A DNA stretch of 64,000 bases. It comes from Bacteroidia bacterium (GTDB taxonomy: Bacteria; Bacteroidota; Bacteroidia; Chitinophagales; Saprospiraceae). The notes under the pieces are model-generated. The model ran no database searches. It was given only the letters and a program-made list of their open reading frames with translations, and was not told the DNA's origin. The translations under genes were made by a program, and so were the position numbers. The first letter of the stretch is position 1. Every line of letters starts with the position of its first letter. The stretch is taken from positions 1 to 64,000 of the forward strand of contig JAUIKE010000011.1 of NCBI GenBank assembly GCA_030430845.1, written 5' to 3'. Of this stretch, positions 35,213-44,202 are shown piece after piece.

Positions 35213-36844
35213 GTTCCTTATCTCTCCCAAGCCCCTCGATAACTCCTTGATGATCCCTTTCTTCTTCGGATCATACACCCAGTTCGTATCAAAGTATTCC
35301 AAAATTTTAGAATTAGGATCATCAGAAAGCGTCAGGGAGTGGAACTGAGTGCCCTTATTTTGCTGGAAATATTTGACATCCTTCAGCACTTCTTTATCTA
35401 CCCGGTACATAATAAAATCAGATACGACCAGTACGTCCGCATCCTGATAATCGTTGGAGCGGAGTTGGTTTAAGGCTTCGTATAAGGGCAGGGAAATATC
35501 CGTACCTCCATGGAAAGACATCCGCAGGAAGTTGGCAATCTCGTCAATGGAATTGGCCACGTTATAAAGGTCAAAAGTTTTGATGCCGATAGAAAAGTTG
35601 ATCAGATAAGCCCTCCTGTTTTCCCGAACCGCCATTTTCAGAATGCCCAGACACAGCACCTTAGCGATCTGCTCCGGCCGGCCCATCATGGATTCACTGG
35701 TGTCCACACAGATAATAAACGGCCCCTTTTCTTTCATTTTAATCCGCTGAGCTACTTCTACAAACTTATCTTCGCTTTTCACCAATTTACGATCCTCATA
35801 ACGGAAGGTCATCAGGTTTTTCTCGGCAAATTTTTTCAAAAAGAGGGTTTCGGTATCCTCATCACCCAATAGTGCCGCCTCTGAGCTGAGCAAATTATTC
35901 AAATCATCGCTGTCATGCACCCCGACAATTTCCGCTTTGGAATGTTCATCGCTGACCCACTCTTGCCGGATAATCGTCTTTTCGTAGCTTTCCTCTTCCA
36001 TTTCGATCTCTGCTTCTCTCAATTGCCCCAACAGTTCCGACAATTCGCGGATCGAGGCTTCGTCCCTGAGCAGGTCGTCGTATTCCTTCAGTACATCAAA
36101 GGAAGTATCTTCCCAGAGCGAGCGCGACATATCCCAATAACTTCCCAAGTATTCGGTAAAAGGTTTTACCAGATCGGTTAGCTTGAGGTATTCATCTACT
36201 TTCGCCTCTACCGTTTCCGTAAAGGCTTCTTTTTCTTCCTCCAGTTTTTGAAGTTGATACTCCAGTATTTTAGCATTCAATAAGGCATCCCATTGGGCCA
36301 GCAGATCGGTCAGAAGCAGTTCTAATTTGTTACGGTTGGCCTCGTCCAGGTCTTTTATTTTACCGGTAGACAGGATATTCTTGAAGCGATTTTCGTAAAA
36401 ATCGATATCCAGTTGGTCTTTAGAATAATTTTTACGCAAAAAATTGATCAGGAAATGCCAGCGGTCCTCAAAAACATGCAGAGGCGTCACCGTCCAGCCT
36501 TCCAGTCGCTTTAATTCGCTGTCGTAAGGATTTTTGGAACGGGCTTTTTGGTAGGATTTACGCAACCAGTAGAGGGTGTCCAGAATGATCTGACGAGTGA
36601 TTTTCTGGTTGCCTTCCGTAATTTTCATCAAACCATCGATCTCAAACAAGTCATCCAAGGCTTTAGTAAAATACTGATAGTACTGATCATTGAGATCGGG
36701 AATCGTGAAGGCATCCGGCTCCAGTTTGTTTTGCAGGTAGCGGACCAGGTACTTTCTCGTTTGTCGGTCCAGCAATTCTCCAAATTCAATGAAGCGCTGA
36801 TACTCTTCTTCTATTTGTTGGTTGATGTCTTGTTGTGGATTCAT
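35204..36844 (-). CDS. VWA-domain protein, ViaA-like
   Basis: A 546-aa soluble protein with a long helical N-terminal region (to about 350) and a C-terminal von Willebrand A domain with MIDAS motif CVDTSESMMG (DxSxS) and the later SFHGGTDIS and DVLVVSDF. This order is that of ViaA, the partner of the MoxR ATPase RavA. It is encoded downstream of a MoxR-type ATPase and overlaps the Uma2 gene by ATGA. RavA-ViaA is linked to respiratory complexes and cofactor insertion in E. coli; the same role here is inferred. Confidence 0.82.
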   Translation of the reverse strand: MNPQQDINQQIEEEYQRFIEFGELLDRQTRKYLVRYLQNKLEPDAFTIPDLNDQYYQYFTKALDDLFEIDGLMKITEGNQKITRQIILDTLYWLRKSYQKARSKNPYDSELKRLEGWTVTPLHVFEDRWHFLINFLRKNYSKDQLDIDFYENRFKNILSTGKIKDLDEANRNKLELLLTDLLAQWDALLNAKILEYQLQKLEEEKEAFTETVEAKVDEYLKLTDLVKPFTEYLGSYWDMSRSLWEDTSFDVLKEYDDLLRDEASIRELSELLGQLREAEIEMEEESYEKTIIRQEWVSDEHSKAEIVGVHDSDDLNNLLSSEAALLGDEDTETLFLKKFAEKNLMTFRYEDRKLVKSEDKFVEVAQRIKMKEKGPFIICVDTSESMMGRPEQIAKVLCLGILKMAVRENRRAYLINFSIGIKTFDLYNVANSIDEIANFLRMSFHGGTDISLPLYEALNQLRSNDYQDADVLVVSDFIMYRVDKEVLKDVKYFQQNKGTQFHSLTLSDDPNSKILEYFDTNWVYDPKKKGIIKELSRGLGEIRNRY

Positions 36845-37431
36845 GTAGTTTTTAACCAGTCTCCTATATTAATGGAAAAACCAGGTAGAAGTTCAACGTC
36901 TTTGGTCCAATCTCTAAGAATCCAGTCTTGCTCAGCTTGTGCTATTAGAATTTGCTGGGAGGAGGATAGTATCCAGATGATGGTTTCGGTACCCCAGGCG
37001 TGCATCTTTTTGTTCTTTCGATTGATATAATCTTCCCATTTCAATTCACTCAGATCTGCCTTGACATCCACCTCGATTAGGATATTGGGTGCCTGGTCGA
37101 AGTATTTTTCATCCATCACCATCTTTTCATAACGGTCTTTATGGTAAATGGCAATATCTCCGGCCAAATTATTACCGCGATTGATGTGCATACCAGGCTC
37201 GTTGGTGAAATACACATACTCTCCGTCCCCGATCTCTTTATACAGAAACTTAAGTATTAAATGAATAATGAGCGACTGTAACTTACTACTTCCCACGATA
37301 CCTTCTCTGGTTTTTCGGCCGGCCAATACTTCTTTATAGCCGGCATAATAGATCGGTTGCCCGTCTATTTCTTCATAGATCAATGATCGGGGAATGCTTG
37401 CTGTCTCCACTTTTTTACTTTCTGTATCCAT
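36841..37431 (-). CDS. Uma2-family PD-(D/E)XK nuclease-like protein
   Basis: 196 aa, with the Uma2 fold signature: GREKTREG..SS-like early segment, GDIAIYHKDR, and APNILIEVDVKADLSELKWEDYINRKNKKMHAWG, giving the E-x-D-x-K-like catalytic set and the Tyr helix. Uma2 proteins are abundant in cyanobacteria and some Bacteroidota; cellular function is largely unknown. It lies between the MoxR ATPase gene (147 bp gap) and the VWA gene (ATGA overlap), so it is co-expressed with a RavA/ViaA-type pair. It could be a recent insertion or a real component. Confidence 0.75.
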   Translation of the reverse strand: MDTESKKVETASIPRSLIYEEIDGQPIYYAGYKEVLAGRKTREGIVGSSKLQSLIIHLILKFLYKEIGDGEYVYFTNEPGMHINRGNNLAGDIAIYHKDRYEKMVMDEKYFDQAPNILIEVDVKADLSELKWEDYINRKNKKMHAWGTETIIWILSSSQQILIAQAEQDWILRDWTKDVELLPGFSINIGDWLKTT

Positions 37432-37578
37432 TGATGATGGTTTGATTAATGGTCACAACCATTCAATTTAATCAAATTCCCTAATAATTGCAGATCCTTT
37501 TCGATCCCCTAACTTCTAAGTTTCCAGAAAATAGCCGTATAGTCAAATCAATGTCCGCTTTTGTCCGGATTTGTCCGC

Positions 37579-39141
37579 TTACAGGCTCGCATAGGCATAT
37601 TGGATTTTCTCCAAGCGAAGTTTCAACTGGCGCATGGCTTCCTTCACTTCTTCCATATTAGCCTTTACGATATCGCTTTTGGAGGGATCAACGAAGAGGT
37701 TGTTTTCCAGGTGTTGCAATTCTTCCGGTGAGTTTTCGAGGATATTTTTCTCCTGATCCTCGATGTAGCGCGTCAGGCGCCGGTAGCGTTCCTCCCAGTG
37801 CTCTTCAACTACAGGATGCGGCTTTTTAAAAATAGTATTCGATTTTTCCAGCTTTTGGGTTTTCATTGGATAACTGTACCTGACCGAATTATAAAACACT
37901 TCAATGGTATTTTCCTTTGGGCTTTTTTGTGCCTTGAGGCGGTTAACCAGCTTAGCATTTTCATCATAAAAATTAGTAACGGCCTCTTCGTTCAGCTTGA
38001 GTTGCTGAAATTGTTTGATCGGCACCAGGATGCCTTCAAATTTATTTTCATCCTTGATCAATTCGTAATAATCTTCCTGTATCGGCATAAGGTGTTCTTC
38101 CGTTATGGTGTACTTTACCCGGATTTCGTTGTTCACATCTTTTTCAAAGTCGGCGATCTCTCGCTTGAGCATATTCAAGTTGACCACCATTGAATAGCCA
38201 TGCTTTCTGATGGACTCACTGACAATCTCCCTAACAACTTCCAATTGTACAGGCTTGTTCCAAAGACAATCCACCATTAGAAAGCAATCCATCAGGTTGA
38301 CCTTATTTCTACTGTTCAAGAAGGCGGAAGTTCTCAATAAGCGAATGATCTTTTTCCAACGGCGATCATATAGTCTGATTATCTTATCCGCATTATTGGG
38401 GCGGGCATTAAATTCTTCGATCTTTACCTTTACTAATTGGATGGTGTTCAGCACTTCGGGAGGGACGTCTACCTCATCAATGGCCTTAGTCCATTTATCC
38501 AGCTCCGCCTCTGTAAATTTCAGTTCTGCTTCAATATTATCTTCATAGACATCCTCCGTATCCACGATCATGGAAAGGAAGTTATTGAACCGCTTGATAT
38601 TGTTGACCTGCAGACGGATCAGAAAGCGGTCCCAGATTGGGTCCAGGCTTTGGTTGGGCGGAGGCAGCTCATTAGAGGCGGTAATGATCCCGCGGATCTT
38701 CACGGGAATATCCTGATCGCCATTGCGATACACTTTTTCATTGAGGATGGTCAGTAGGGCATTCTGAATAGCGGGGCCGGCTTTCCAGATTTCGTCCAGG
38801 AATACAATATTTGCGCCAGGTAAATATCGATCGGTCAGTCGCTCGTATTTATCTTCCTCTTTTAGTTTCTTGATGGACACCGGGCCGAAGATCTCATCCG
38901 GCGTACTAAATTTACTCATCAGGTACTCAAATGACACGCCGTCTCGGAAAGCGAACTTCAACCGACGAGCGATCAGGCTTTTCCCTACTCCCGGAGGGCC
39001 CAGCAGAAATATACTTTCGCCTGCCACGGCACTGAGCAAAGCCAGTTGAATGGCATGCTCTCGTTCGTAGAGCCCACTACTGAGGACGTCGAGCAGTTTT
39101 TTTACCCTAATTTTTCGATCAATATCTGTGAGTAGCTTCAT
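37579..39141 (-). CDS. MoxR-type AAA+ ATPase, RavA-like
   Basis: The start is MKLLTDIDRKIRVKKLLDVLSSGLYEREHAIQLALLSA (39141); the upstream 26 residues in the track are translated from the dispersed repeat. The 520-aa protein has Walker A GPPGVGKS, Walker B VFLDEIWK, sensor 1 region RGIITASNELP and the RFLIRLQVN arginine segment, then a long C-terminal region as in RavA. It forms a hexameric chaperone-like ATPase, usually with a VWA partner, which is encoded two genes downstream here. Confidence 0.9.
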   Translation of the reverse strand: MKLLTDIDRKIRVKKLLDVLSSGLYEREHAIQLALLSAVAGESIFLLGPPGVGKSLIARRLKFAFRDGVSFEYLMSKFSTPDEIFGPVSIKKLKEEDKYERLTDRYLPGANIVFLDEIWKAGPAIQNALLTILNEKVYRNGDQDIPVKIRGIITASNELPPPNQSLDPIWDRFLIRLQVNNIKRFNNFLSMIVDTEDVYEDNIEAELKFTEAELDKWTKAIDEVDVPPEVLNTIQLVKVKIEEFNARPNNADKIIRLYDRRWKKIIRLLRTSAFLNSRNKVNLMDCFLMVDCLWNKPVQLEVVREIVSESIRKHGYSMVVNLNMLKREIADFEKDVNNEIRVKYTITEEHLMPIQEDYYELIKDENKFEGILVPIKQFQQLKLNEEAVTNFYDENAKLVNRLKAQKSPKENTIEVFYNSVRYSYPMKTQKLEKSNTIFKKPHPVVEEHWEERYRRLTRYIEDQEKNILENSPEELQHLENNLFVDPSKSDIVKANMEEVKEAMRQLKLRLEKIQYAYASL

Positions 39142-39160
39142 TGTAGGATTTATGTTGTCC

Positions 39161-39278
39161 GTTGCTCGTTGTCCGCGATTAAACGAGTACCGGATAACGA
39201 GCAACGGATTGAAAATCAAGGTTTAATTGAATAGTCTATTTTCTTAAACCCTCTTTTGAAAAATAGGGGATGACTCAT
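39161..39278 (+). repeat. 118-bp dispersed intergenic repeat, copy B
   Basis: Ungapped match to the reverse complement of 2412-2529 (about 83%). It lies immediately upstream of the MoxR ATPase gene and downstream of the FKBP gene. Confidence 0.75.
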
Positions 39279-39294
39279 ATTTTGTTCCGTGGTA

Positions 39295-39819
39295 CTAATT
39301 TTCTCCAAACCCAGGTCGATGGATGCCATCTTCCTGAATGTAGTGCTTGCGGATCAATTCATCCACCGTGGCTTCTCTAATATGCAGTACAACGCCTTTA
39401 AAGTGTAATTGTTTACCCGCCATGGCATGATTGAAGTCAACTTTGACGTGGGTATCGGAATAGGAAAGTATTTTACCCTGGTGAGATTCTCCGGTATCGT
39501 CAACCAGAGACACATAAGTGTTTTCAACAATCAGATTAGGTGGAATTGCCCCGTTTATCTCGAAGGCTTTGATAGGCACATCAATGATATTGCCTTTTTG
39601 GATTACGCCATAGGCTTCATCTGGCTGTAGTACAAATTCAAAAGTATCATCTTCGGAAAGGCCCCGCAAATTTTCTTCAAAGGCAGGTAAGAGCTTACCA
39701 CTACCAAACAGAAACTTGAAGGGCCAGTTGATATCCATTCGTTCCATCAACTCTCCATCCGGCCCTCCTTCACGCAACTCATAAGCGATGGTAACTATGT
39801 TATGTTCTTCAACTATCAT
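39295..39819 (-). CDS. FKBP-type peptidyl-prolyl isomerase, SlyD-like
   Basis: 174 aa, cytosolic. The split FKBP domain (YELREGGPDGELMERMD, FLFGSGKLLPAFEENLRGL, then HAMAGKQLHFKGVVLHIREAT) is interrupted by an insert-in-flap region (YGVIQKGNIIDVPIKAFEINGAIPPNLIVENTYVSLVDDTGESHQGKI), the SlyD organisation of a folding helper with chaperone activity. The histidine-rich metal tail of E. coli SlyD is missing. The start has no upstream competitor. Confidence 0.9.
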   Translation of the reverse strand: MIVEEHNIVTIAYELREGGPDGELMERMDINWPFKFLFGSGKLLPAFEENLRGLSEDDTFEFVLQPDEAYGVIQKGNIIDVPIKAFEINGAIPPNLIVENTYVSLVDDTGESHQGKILSYSDTHVKVDFNHAMAGKQLHFKGVVLHIREATVDELIRKHYIQEDGIHRPGFGEN

Positions 39820-39892
39820 TTTTCACTAATTGTTTTGAAAATAAAACTACAGTGAATACTCAAATGTTTAGCAGAAGCCCCATATACTATCC

Positions 39893-39945
39893 ACCTTCAT
39901 CCCTCGACCTTCGTCCTTCGTCCTTCTTTGACCTTCGTCCTTCCT
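39893..39945. repeat. CCTTCGTCC word repeats
   Basis: Four to five near copies of ACCTTCGTCCTTC in 53 bp, between the FKBP and ferredoxin genes. The same GACCTTCG word, in reverse complement, occurs at 48831-48851. Confidence 0.55.
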
Positions 39946-39947
39946 AA

Positions 39948-40268
39948 TCAGTCTTCCGACTCAGGCGCTAATTTGACCACCATTCCATCTAATTCGTCGG
40001 TCAGTCTAAGCTGGCAGCCCAGGCGAGAATTATCCTCTACGAAAAATGCCTGATCCAGCATGTCTTCTTCCTCTTCAGACATCTCAGGTAATTCAGTTTC
40101 ACTCAGGATATACATGTGGCAGGAAGAGCAAAGTGCCATACCTCCACAGGTTCCTTTTACGGGAAGTTCGTAGGCTTTGCACAGCTCCATCATATTCATA
40201 TTCATATCGGTGGGTGCGTCCAGTTCATGCTTTCGTTCATGCCTGTCTATTACAGTTATCTTGACCAT
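39948..40268 (-). CDS. [2Fe-2S] ferredoxin, adrenodoxin-like
   Basis: 106 aa. CGGMALCSSCHMYIL and a distant Cys in SRLGCQLRL supply the four cluster ligands in the spacing of adrenodoxin-type ferredoxins (Cx5Cx2CxnC). MVKITVIDRHERKHELDAP is the usual opening strand. It carries electrons in the cytosol, for instance to iron-sulfur assembly enzymes or a P450-type oxygenase, none of which is adjacent. Single gene. Confidence 0.88.
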   Translation of the reverse strand: MVKITVIDRHERKHELDAPTDMNMNMMELCKAYELPVKGTCGGMALCSSCHMYILSETELPEMSEEEEDMLDQAFFVEDNSRLGCQLRLTDELDGMVVKLAPESED

Positions 40269-40351
40269 TGCTGCTCGTTTAAGTTAGTTGATCGTTTAAA
40301 GGCCGAAAAATAAAAACTTTTGGTGGCTAAAATTGTGAACTATTAACTTTT

Positions 40352-40618
40352 TTATGGTACATCTGTAATAACTTGAGAGATTTCCTCCAATTCTTCTTCC
40401 AGCCAATCATCCAGGTGGTGGTACCAATCGAGATGGGGCGACCATTCCGAGCACCCTCCTGCGAAGGGAATACATTGAGTATTTTTCCACTGCTTTCCAC
40501 AGGAAGGGCATTTACCTCCTGTTTCGAAGGTATTCCAGCTATGTCCGCAAGAACAAGACCAATAGGGTGCTCCATCCGGCTCCCAGCCGCATTTCGGGCA
40601 GGCTATTTTTTCATTCAT
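40352..40618 (-). CDS. Small zinc-ribbon protein
   Basis: 88 aa with two rubredoxin-like knuckles, CPKCGWEPDG...WSCSCGHSW and CPSCGKQW...C, that should bind zinc; the rest is acidic with Trp residues (DWYHHLDDWLEEELEE). Its ATG overlaps the stop of the MOSC gene (ATGA), so it is the last cistron of a coupled trio. No specific function is known. Confidence 0.7.
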   Translation of the reverse strand: MNEKIACPKCGWEPDGAPYWSCSCGHSWNTFETGGKCPSCGKQWKNTQCIPFAGGCSEWSPHLDWYHHLDDWLEEELEEISQVITDVP

Positions 40619-41109
40619 GATATTGACTCCTTTTTTACAAGTAGTCCAACGGCATCTCCCACTCGAATAGTTCCTCCCTGGATTACTTTTGCTAAAATTC
40701 CGCCATGACCTCTCATGGCGTTATAGCCACCAGGGCCCAGGTTTTCTTCCATTCGCGAACAAGGATAGCAAAAACCGGTCATTTCCAGGATCACTTCTCC
40801 GATCTGAAAATGCTGATCTTTCAAGGCAAGTAAATTAATACCGGATACGACGATATTACGGCGGGTCAGGCCGGGGTCAATGGTATCCGTTTGGAGTATT
40901 TTGGCAACAGTCTCCAGGTGCTCTGCCTGAATGAGCGTTACCTGGCGGTTGCCGCCGGCTTTGCCGTAATGATCACCAATGAGCCCTTGCTCCAGGTCCA
41001 CTTTGACATCCTTAACACTGCTAAGCTCCGCTCTTTTGGATGGGCGGAGGCCGATCCAGTCTACTTTGCCCTTTTGCGGCAAAATATTGGTTAATTCTTT
41101 TAAAGTCAT
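40615..41109 (-). CDS. MOSC-domain protein
   Basis: 164 aa. MOSC signatures are LEQGLIGDHYGKAGGNRQVTLIQ, RRNIVVSGINLLAL, and the conserved Cys region EMTGFCYPCSRMEENLGPGGYNAMRGHGGI. MOSC domains come from molybdenum-cofactor sulfurases and bind a sulfur or Moco-linked group. Stand-alone members such as YiiM reduce N-hydroxylated compounds. It overlaps the neighbouring genes by ATGA on both sides. The substrate is unknown. Confidence 0.88.
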   Translation of the reverse strand: MTLKELTNILPQKGKVDWIGLRPSKRAELSSVKDVKVDLEQGLIGDHYGKAGGNRQVTLIQAEHLETVAKILQTDTIDPGLTRRNIVVSGINLLALKDQHFQIGEVILEMTGFCYPCSRMEENLGPGGYNAMRGHGGILAKVIQGGTIRVGDAVGLLVKKESIS

Positions 41110-41588
41110 GATTCAGAAATTTCTTTTACGAAAAGGACTAATTTTTCCATCTGATCTCTGCCCAGTTTTTTCCCAAAATTAGCAGAAAGATATACCAGGA
41201 TCAATACTACACTCAACAGAGGCAATAACCACAATATACCGGAAGATAATCCCAGATTATACCGAGAAAACCCGATAACTGCAACTACCATTAGGGTAAA
41301 ACCAAGAAAAAAATAAAAAAAGACGAACATTAACCAAACGGAAGGTTTAGGACCGATCAGTCCGTAGATCGTAGCCCCATCTTCTTTTTCTACTACATCC
41401 ATCGACAATTGTGGTGACCAGAAATGATCATCCACCAACGGAATTTTTAAAACTACATGCCAATCGGTAATGTAGCCCTTAAAATAGGCTTCTGGTTTTT
41501 TTAAGGCTTCATCCAAACGTCTTAATATTTCGTTCTTGTTCAATGGCGAGTTTAGTTCAAACCTGGGTCTGATTTCTAATGTTGACAT
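41106..41588 (-). CDS. Small membrane protein of unknown function
   Basis: 160 aa with an N-terminal cytosolic domain of about 80 residues and two transmembrane helices (WLMFVFFYFFLGFTLMVVAVIGF; ILWLLPLLSVVLILVYLSANF), then a short cationic-acidic tail. Its stop overlaps the MOSC start by ATGA; it is the first gene of the trio. I do not recognise a family. Confidence 0.65.
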   Translation of the reverse strand: MSTLEIRPRFELNSPLNKNEILRRLDEALKKPEAYFKGYITDWHVVLKIPLVDDHFWSPQLSMDVVEKEDGATIYGLIGPKPSVWLMFVFFYFFLGFTLMVVAVIGFSRYNLGLSSGILWLLPLLSVVLILVYLSANFGKKLGRDQMEKLVLFVKEISES

Positions 41589-41600
41589 GGTGTGTTTATA

Positions 41601-41658
41601 GGAATTATTAATTTAAACAAGCGACTGTGTTTGGACGACTGCTTAAATTAATAATTCC
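41601..41658. other. 16-bp inverted repeat after the TonB receptor gene
   Basis: GGAATTATTAATTTAA and its exact complement enclose 26 nt. On the minus strand it is just after the TonB receptor stop and before the small membrane protein gene. It lacks a U-run. Confidence 0.55.
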
Positions 41659-41673
41659 TTTTCAAAAAAAGAA

Positions 41674-44082
41674 TCAGAATTGTATTCTGTACATAAAATC
41701 AGGGAAAAATCCAATTTGATTCACTTCATTCACCTCATTGGTAAGTCGGTTATACCTTCGTACAAATACATTTTCGTTATTGGTCACATTCTGAATATCG
41801 AAATAAAATTGGTGGGATAACTTTGCCTTTTTGCTATTGATCTGGAACCCCATTTTCAGATCCCATCTGAAATACGGATCAAAACGTTCGGAATAAGCCA
41901 AATCTTCAAATAAAATCTCTCTGCCCACATTTTGAGAAGCTTCCAGATCAACAGGAGTGTAGGGACGGCCACCGGCAAAGGTTACTTTTGTGTCCAGTGT
42001 AAGGGCATTGCGTTTGCTTTTGCCCACCTTAAATTCTTTTCCGGCCAGAACGTTCAAAACATATTGGTTGTTAAAAGCCGTGCTTCGTTCGATCCCATCA
42101 CTGCCTTCATATCGGGATTCAAATACCGATGCGGTGATCAGGCTGTAAAAACCCTGGCTGAAAAACTTTTCAATCGTTAGCTCTACTCCTGTATTATAAG
42201 CGGTTCCTTCATTTACCAAGCCATAACGATCATCGGGAAAAACAAAATCGGCTCCGGCATTTAAAAGAGAAAAACTGGATGGCCCTGGTTCGACCGGAGC
42301 ATTTTGGATCAGTTGGTAATAAGCTTCAAGCTTAGCTCGCCAGTCTTTTGCAAATTTCCAATCGTACCCCAGCACAAAATGATGACTGCGGGTGAAGTCC
42401 AAATCTTTATTGGTTTGCTCAAAGATGCCGGCACTGACTTCTTCCTCCAAAAGTAACACAGGCAGAGGTTGTTCCTGATGATGCAAACCATAGCCAAAGC
42501 TGAGCGACTGAGTGGGCTGAAAATTCCAATTTAGGGCTGCTCGCGGCTCAAGAGCAAAGGTGTTATTCAACCAAAGATACTGTAGGTGCAAACCTGTGTT
42601 GAGCACCCACCTCCGGCTCATCTTGTACTGACTTTGAGCATAAGCCTGCAGCATGGTTGAACTTCCGTTAAAGTCATAAATCGTGACCCAATCAGGCAAT
42701 CCGTCATCATTAAGATCAGGTCGGTCTTCCCGGTCATTTAGCTTGATATCATTCTGAAAGGTTTCGACCAGAACGCCTGCTCGGCCCGTGAATCTGGCAT
42801 TGAATTTTTTATTAATGTAGGAATTGAAAGAATAACGCTTAACCAAGTTATTTGATTCCACGATCCTGATCTTTCTTTCATCCGGTTGATGAAGGTTTAA
42901 ATACCGATCTTCGCTATACTCATTGCCTGAAATTGCGGCGGCAATGATCGTTCTTGCATAGGTTGTATTATTAATGAGGTAATTGTGTTTTAAACCTATT
43001 ACGCCAAAGAGAGATTTTGCGTAGGCATCTTCATCTTCGGCAGCGAACAGGTCATCCGCTTCCAACTCATCTCCCAAAAATTCAATATCACTTCTTCCAG
43101 CCATCCCAAAGAGCGTAAATTTTCCAGCCGGGCTGTTTCCAAAATCAATTTTAAACCCAATATCCTGATAATTGGGAGAAGCATTGGTACCAATCGGCAA
43201 GCCCAGGTCCGAAGCAATAGAAACAAACGAATAGCGGCCGGCAACCAAAAAAGATCCCTTGTGATTTTTATTTAAAGGTCCCTCAGCCATCGCTTCCACC
43301 CCGCTAACCGCCCCAACCTGGGCCATGTACTCATATTTATCTTTATTTCCGCTCCTAAAACTTAAATCAAACACTCCGGCCAGCGCATTGCCATATTCAG
43401 CGGGGAAAGCACTGGTTAAGAAATCTGAATTACGCAGTAAATTTGGATTTAGGGCACTTACAGGGCCGCCTGTAGTACCTAAGGTAGAAAAATGATTAGG
43501 ATTAGGAATGGGAATTCCCTCCAAACGCCAGAGTACCCCGGTAGGTGAATTTCCGCGAATGACAATATCATTGCGAGAATCGTCGGCCGTAGAAACCCCG
43601 GCAAAATTACCCGCCAGTCGGGCTACGTCACTCCGTCCGCCGGAAAAGCGATTAACTTCTTCCATGGAAAAAGTACGAGCTGAGATAGTGGCCATTTCGT
43701 TTTGGGCTTTGTCTTTGCCTACCGTTTCGCCGGCTTTGACAACCACTTCCTGTAATTGTTCGACCGTCTCTTCCAGCGCAATTCTCAAGATGACCTCTTT
43801 GCCGGCCGTTACGACTATATTGGGAATAGTAACAGGATCATAGCCGATATAACTAACCTTAATAGCCCGCCGGCCCAGGCTGACACCTTCCAGCCTGAAA
43901 TTACCGTCAATATCGCTGGTCGTTCCTCTCGCCTCTTCACCAAACAGTTCGATGGTGGCACCGATCAGAGGTGTTTCAGCTTGCTTATCCAGAATAATTC
44001 CTTTGATGACCTGGGATTGAGCAAGGAGAGTTGAAGAAAAACTGAGGCATAACAACAATAGAGTGAAAGTAAAGTTTTTCAT
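41674..44082 (-). CDS. TonB-dependent receptor with carboxypeptidase-regulatory N-terminus
   Basis: 802 aa. Signal peptide (to TLLAQ), then a CarboxypepD_reg-like beta-sandwich (VIKGIILDKQAETPLIGATIELFGEEARGTTSDIDGNF), a plug domain (EVNRFSGGRSDVARLAGNFAGVSTADDSRNDIVIRGNSPTGVLWRLEG) and a long 22-strand barrel ending FFPDFMYRIQF. It imports a ligand such as siderophore, vitamin or peptide; no SusD partner or TonB box neighbour is present, so specificity is unknown. Single gene. Confidence 0.9.
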   Translation of the reverse strand: MKNFTFTLLLLCLSFSSTLLAQSQVIKGIILDKQAETPLIGATIELFGEEARGTTSDIDGNFRLEGVSLGRRAIKVSYIGYDPVTIPNIVVTAGKEVILRIALEETVEQLQEVVVKAGETVGKDKAQNEMATISARTFSMEEVNRFSGGRSDVARLAGNFAGVSTADDSRNDIVIRGNSPTGVLWRLEGIPIPNPNHFSTLGTTGGPVSALNPNLLRNSDFLTSAFPAEYGNALAGVFDLSFRSGNKDKYEYMAQVGAVSGVEAMAEGPLNKNHKGSFLVAGRYSFVSIASDLGLPIGTNASPNYQDIGFKIDFGNSPAGKFTLFGMAGRSDIEFLGDELEADDLFAAEDEDAYAKSLFGVIGLKHNYLINNTTYARTIIAAAISGNEYSEDRYLNLHQPDERKIRIVESNNLVKRYSFNSYINKKFNARFTGRAGVLVETFQNDIKLNDREDRPDLNDDGLPDWVTIYDFNGSSTMLQAYAQSQYKMSRRWVLNTGLHLQYLWLNNTFALEPRAALNWNFQPTQSLSFGYGLHHQEQPLPVLLLEEEVSAGIFEQTNKDLDFTRSHHFVLGYDWKFAKDWRAKLEAYYQLIQNAPVEPGPSSFSLLNAGADFVFPDDRYGLVNEGTAYNTGVELTIEKFFSQGFYSLITASVFESRYEGSDGIERSTAFNNQYVLNVLAGKEFKVGKSKRNALTLDTKVTFAGGRPYTPVDLEASQNVGREILFEDLAYSERFDPYFRWDLKMGFQINSKKAKLSHQFYFDIQNVTNNENVFVRRYNRLTNEVNEVNQIGFFPDFMYRIQF

Positions 44083-44202
44083 GACAATTCGTTTTTAGGG
44101 AATACAGAATAACTCGAATAATATGCTCCCAATGTTTTCTTTTTCTCACATTACTGCCATCCGGATCAATTGAACTGTCATTATTAAGGAATGAATTGTT
44201 GA

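Noticed and set aside
39142-39219. N-terminal extension of the MoxR ATPase
   Set aside because: It translates the dispersed repeat; the family starts at the Met at 39141.
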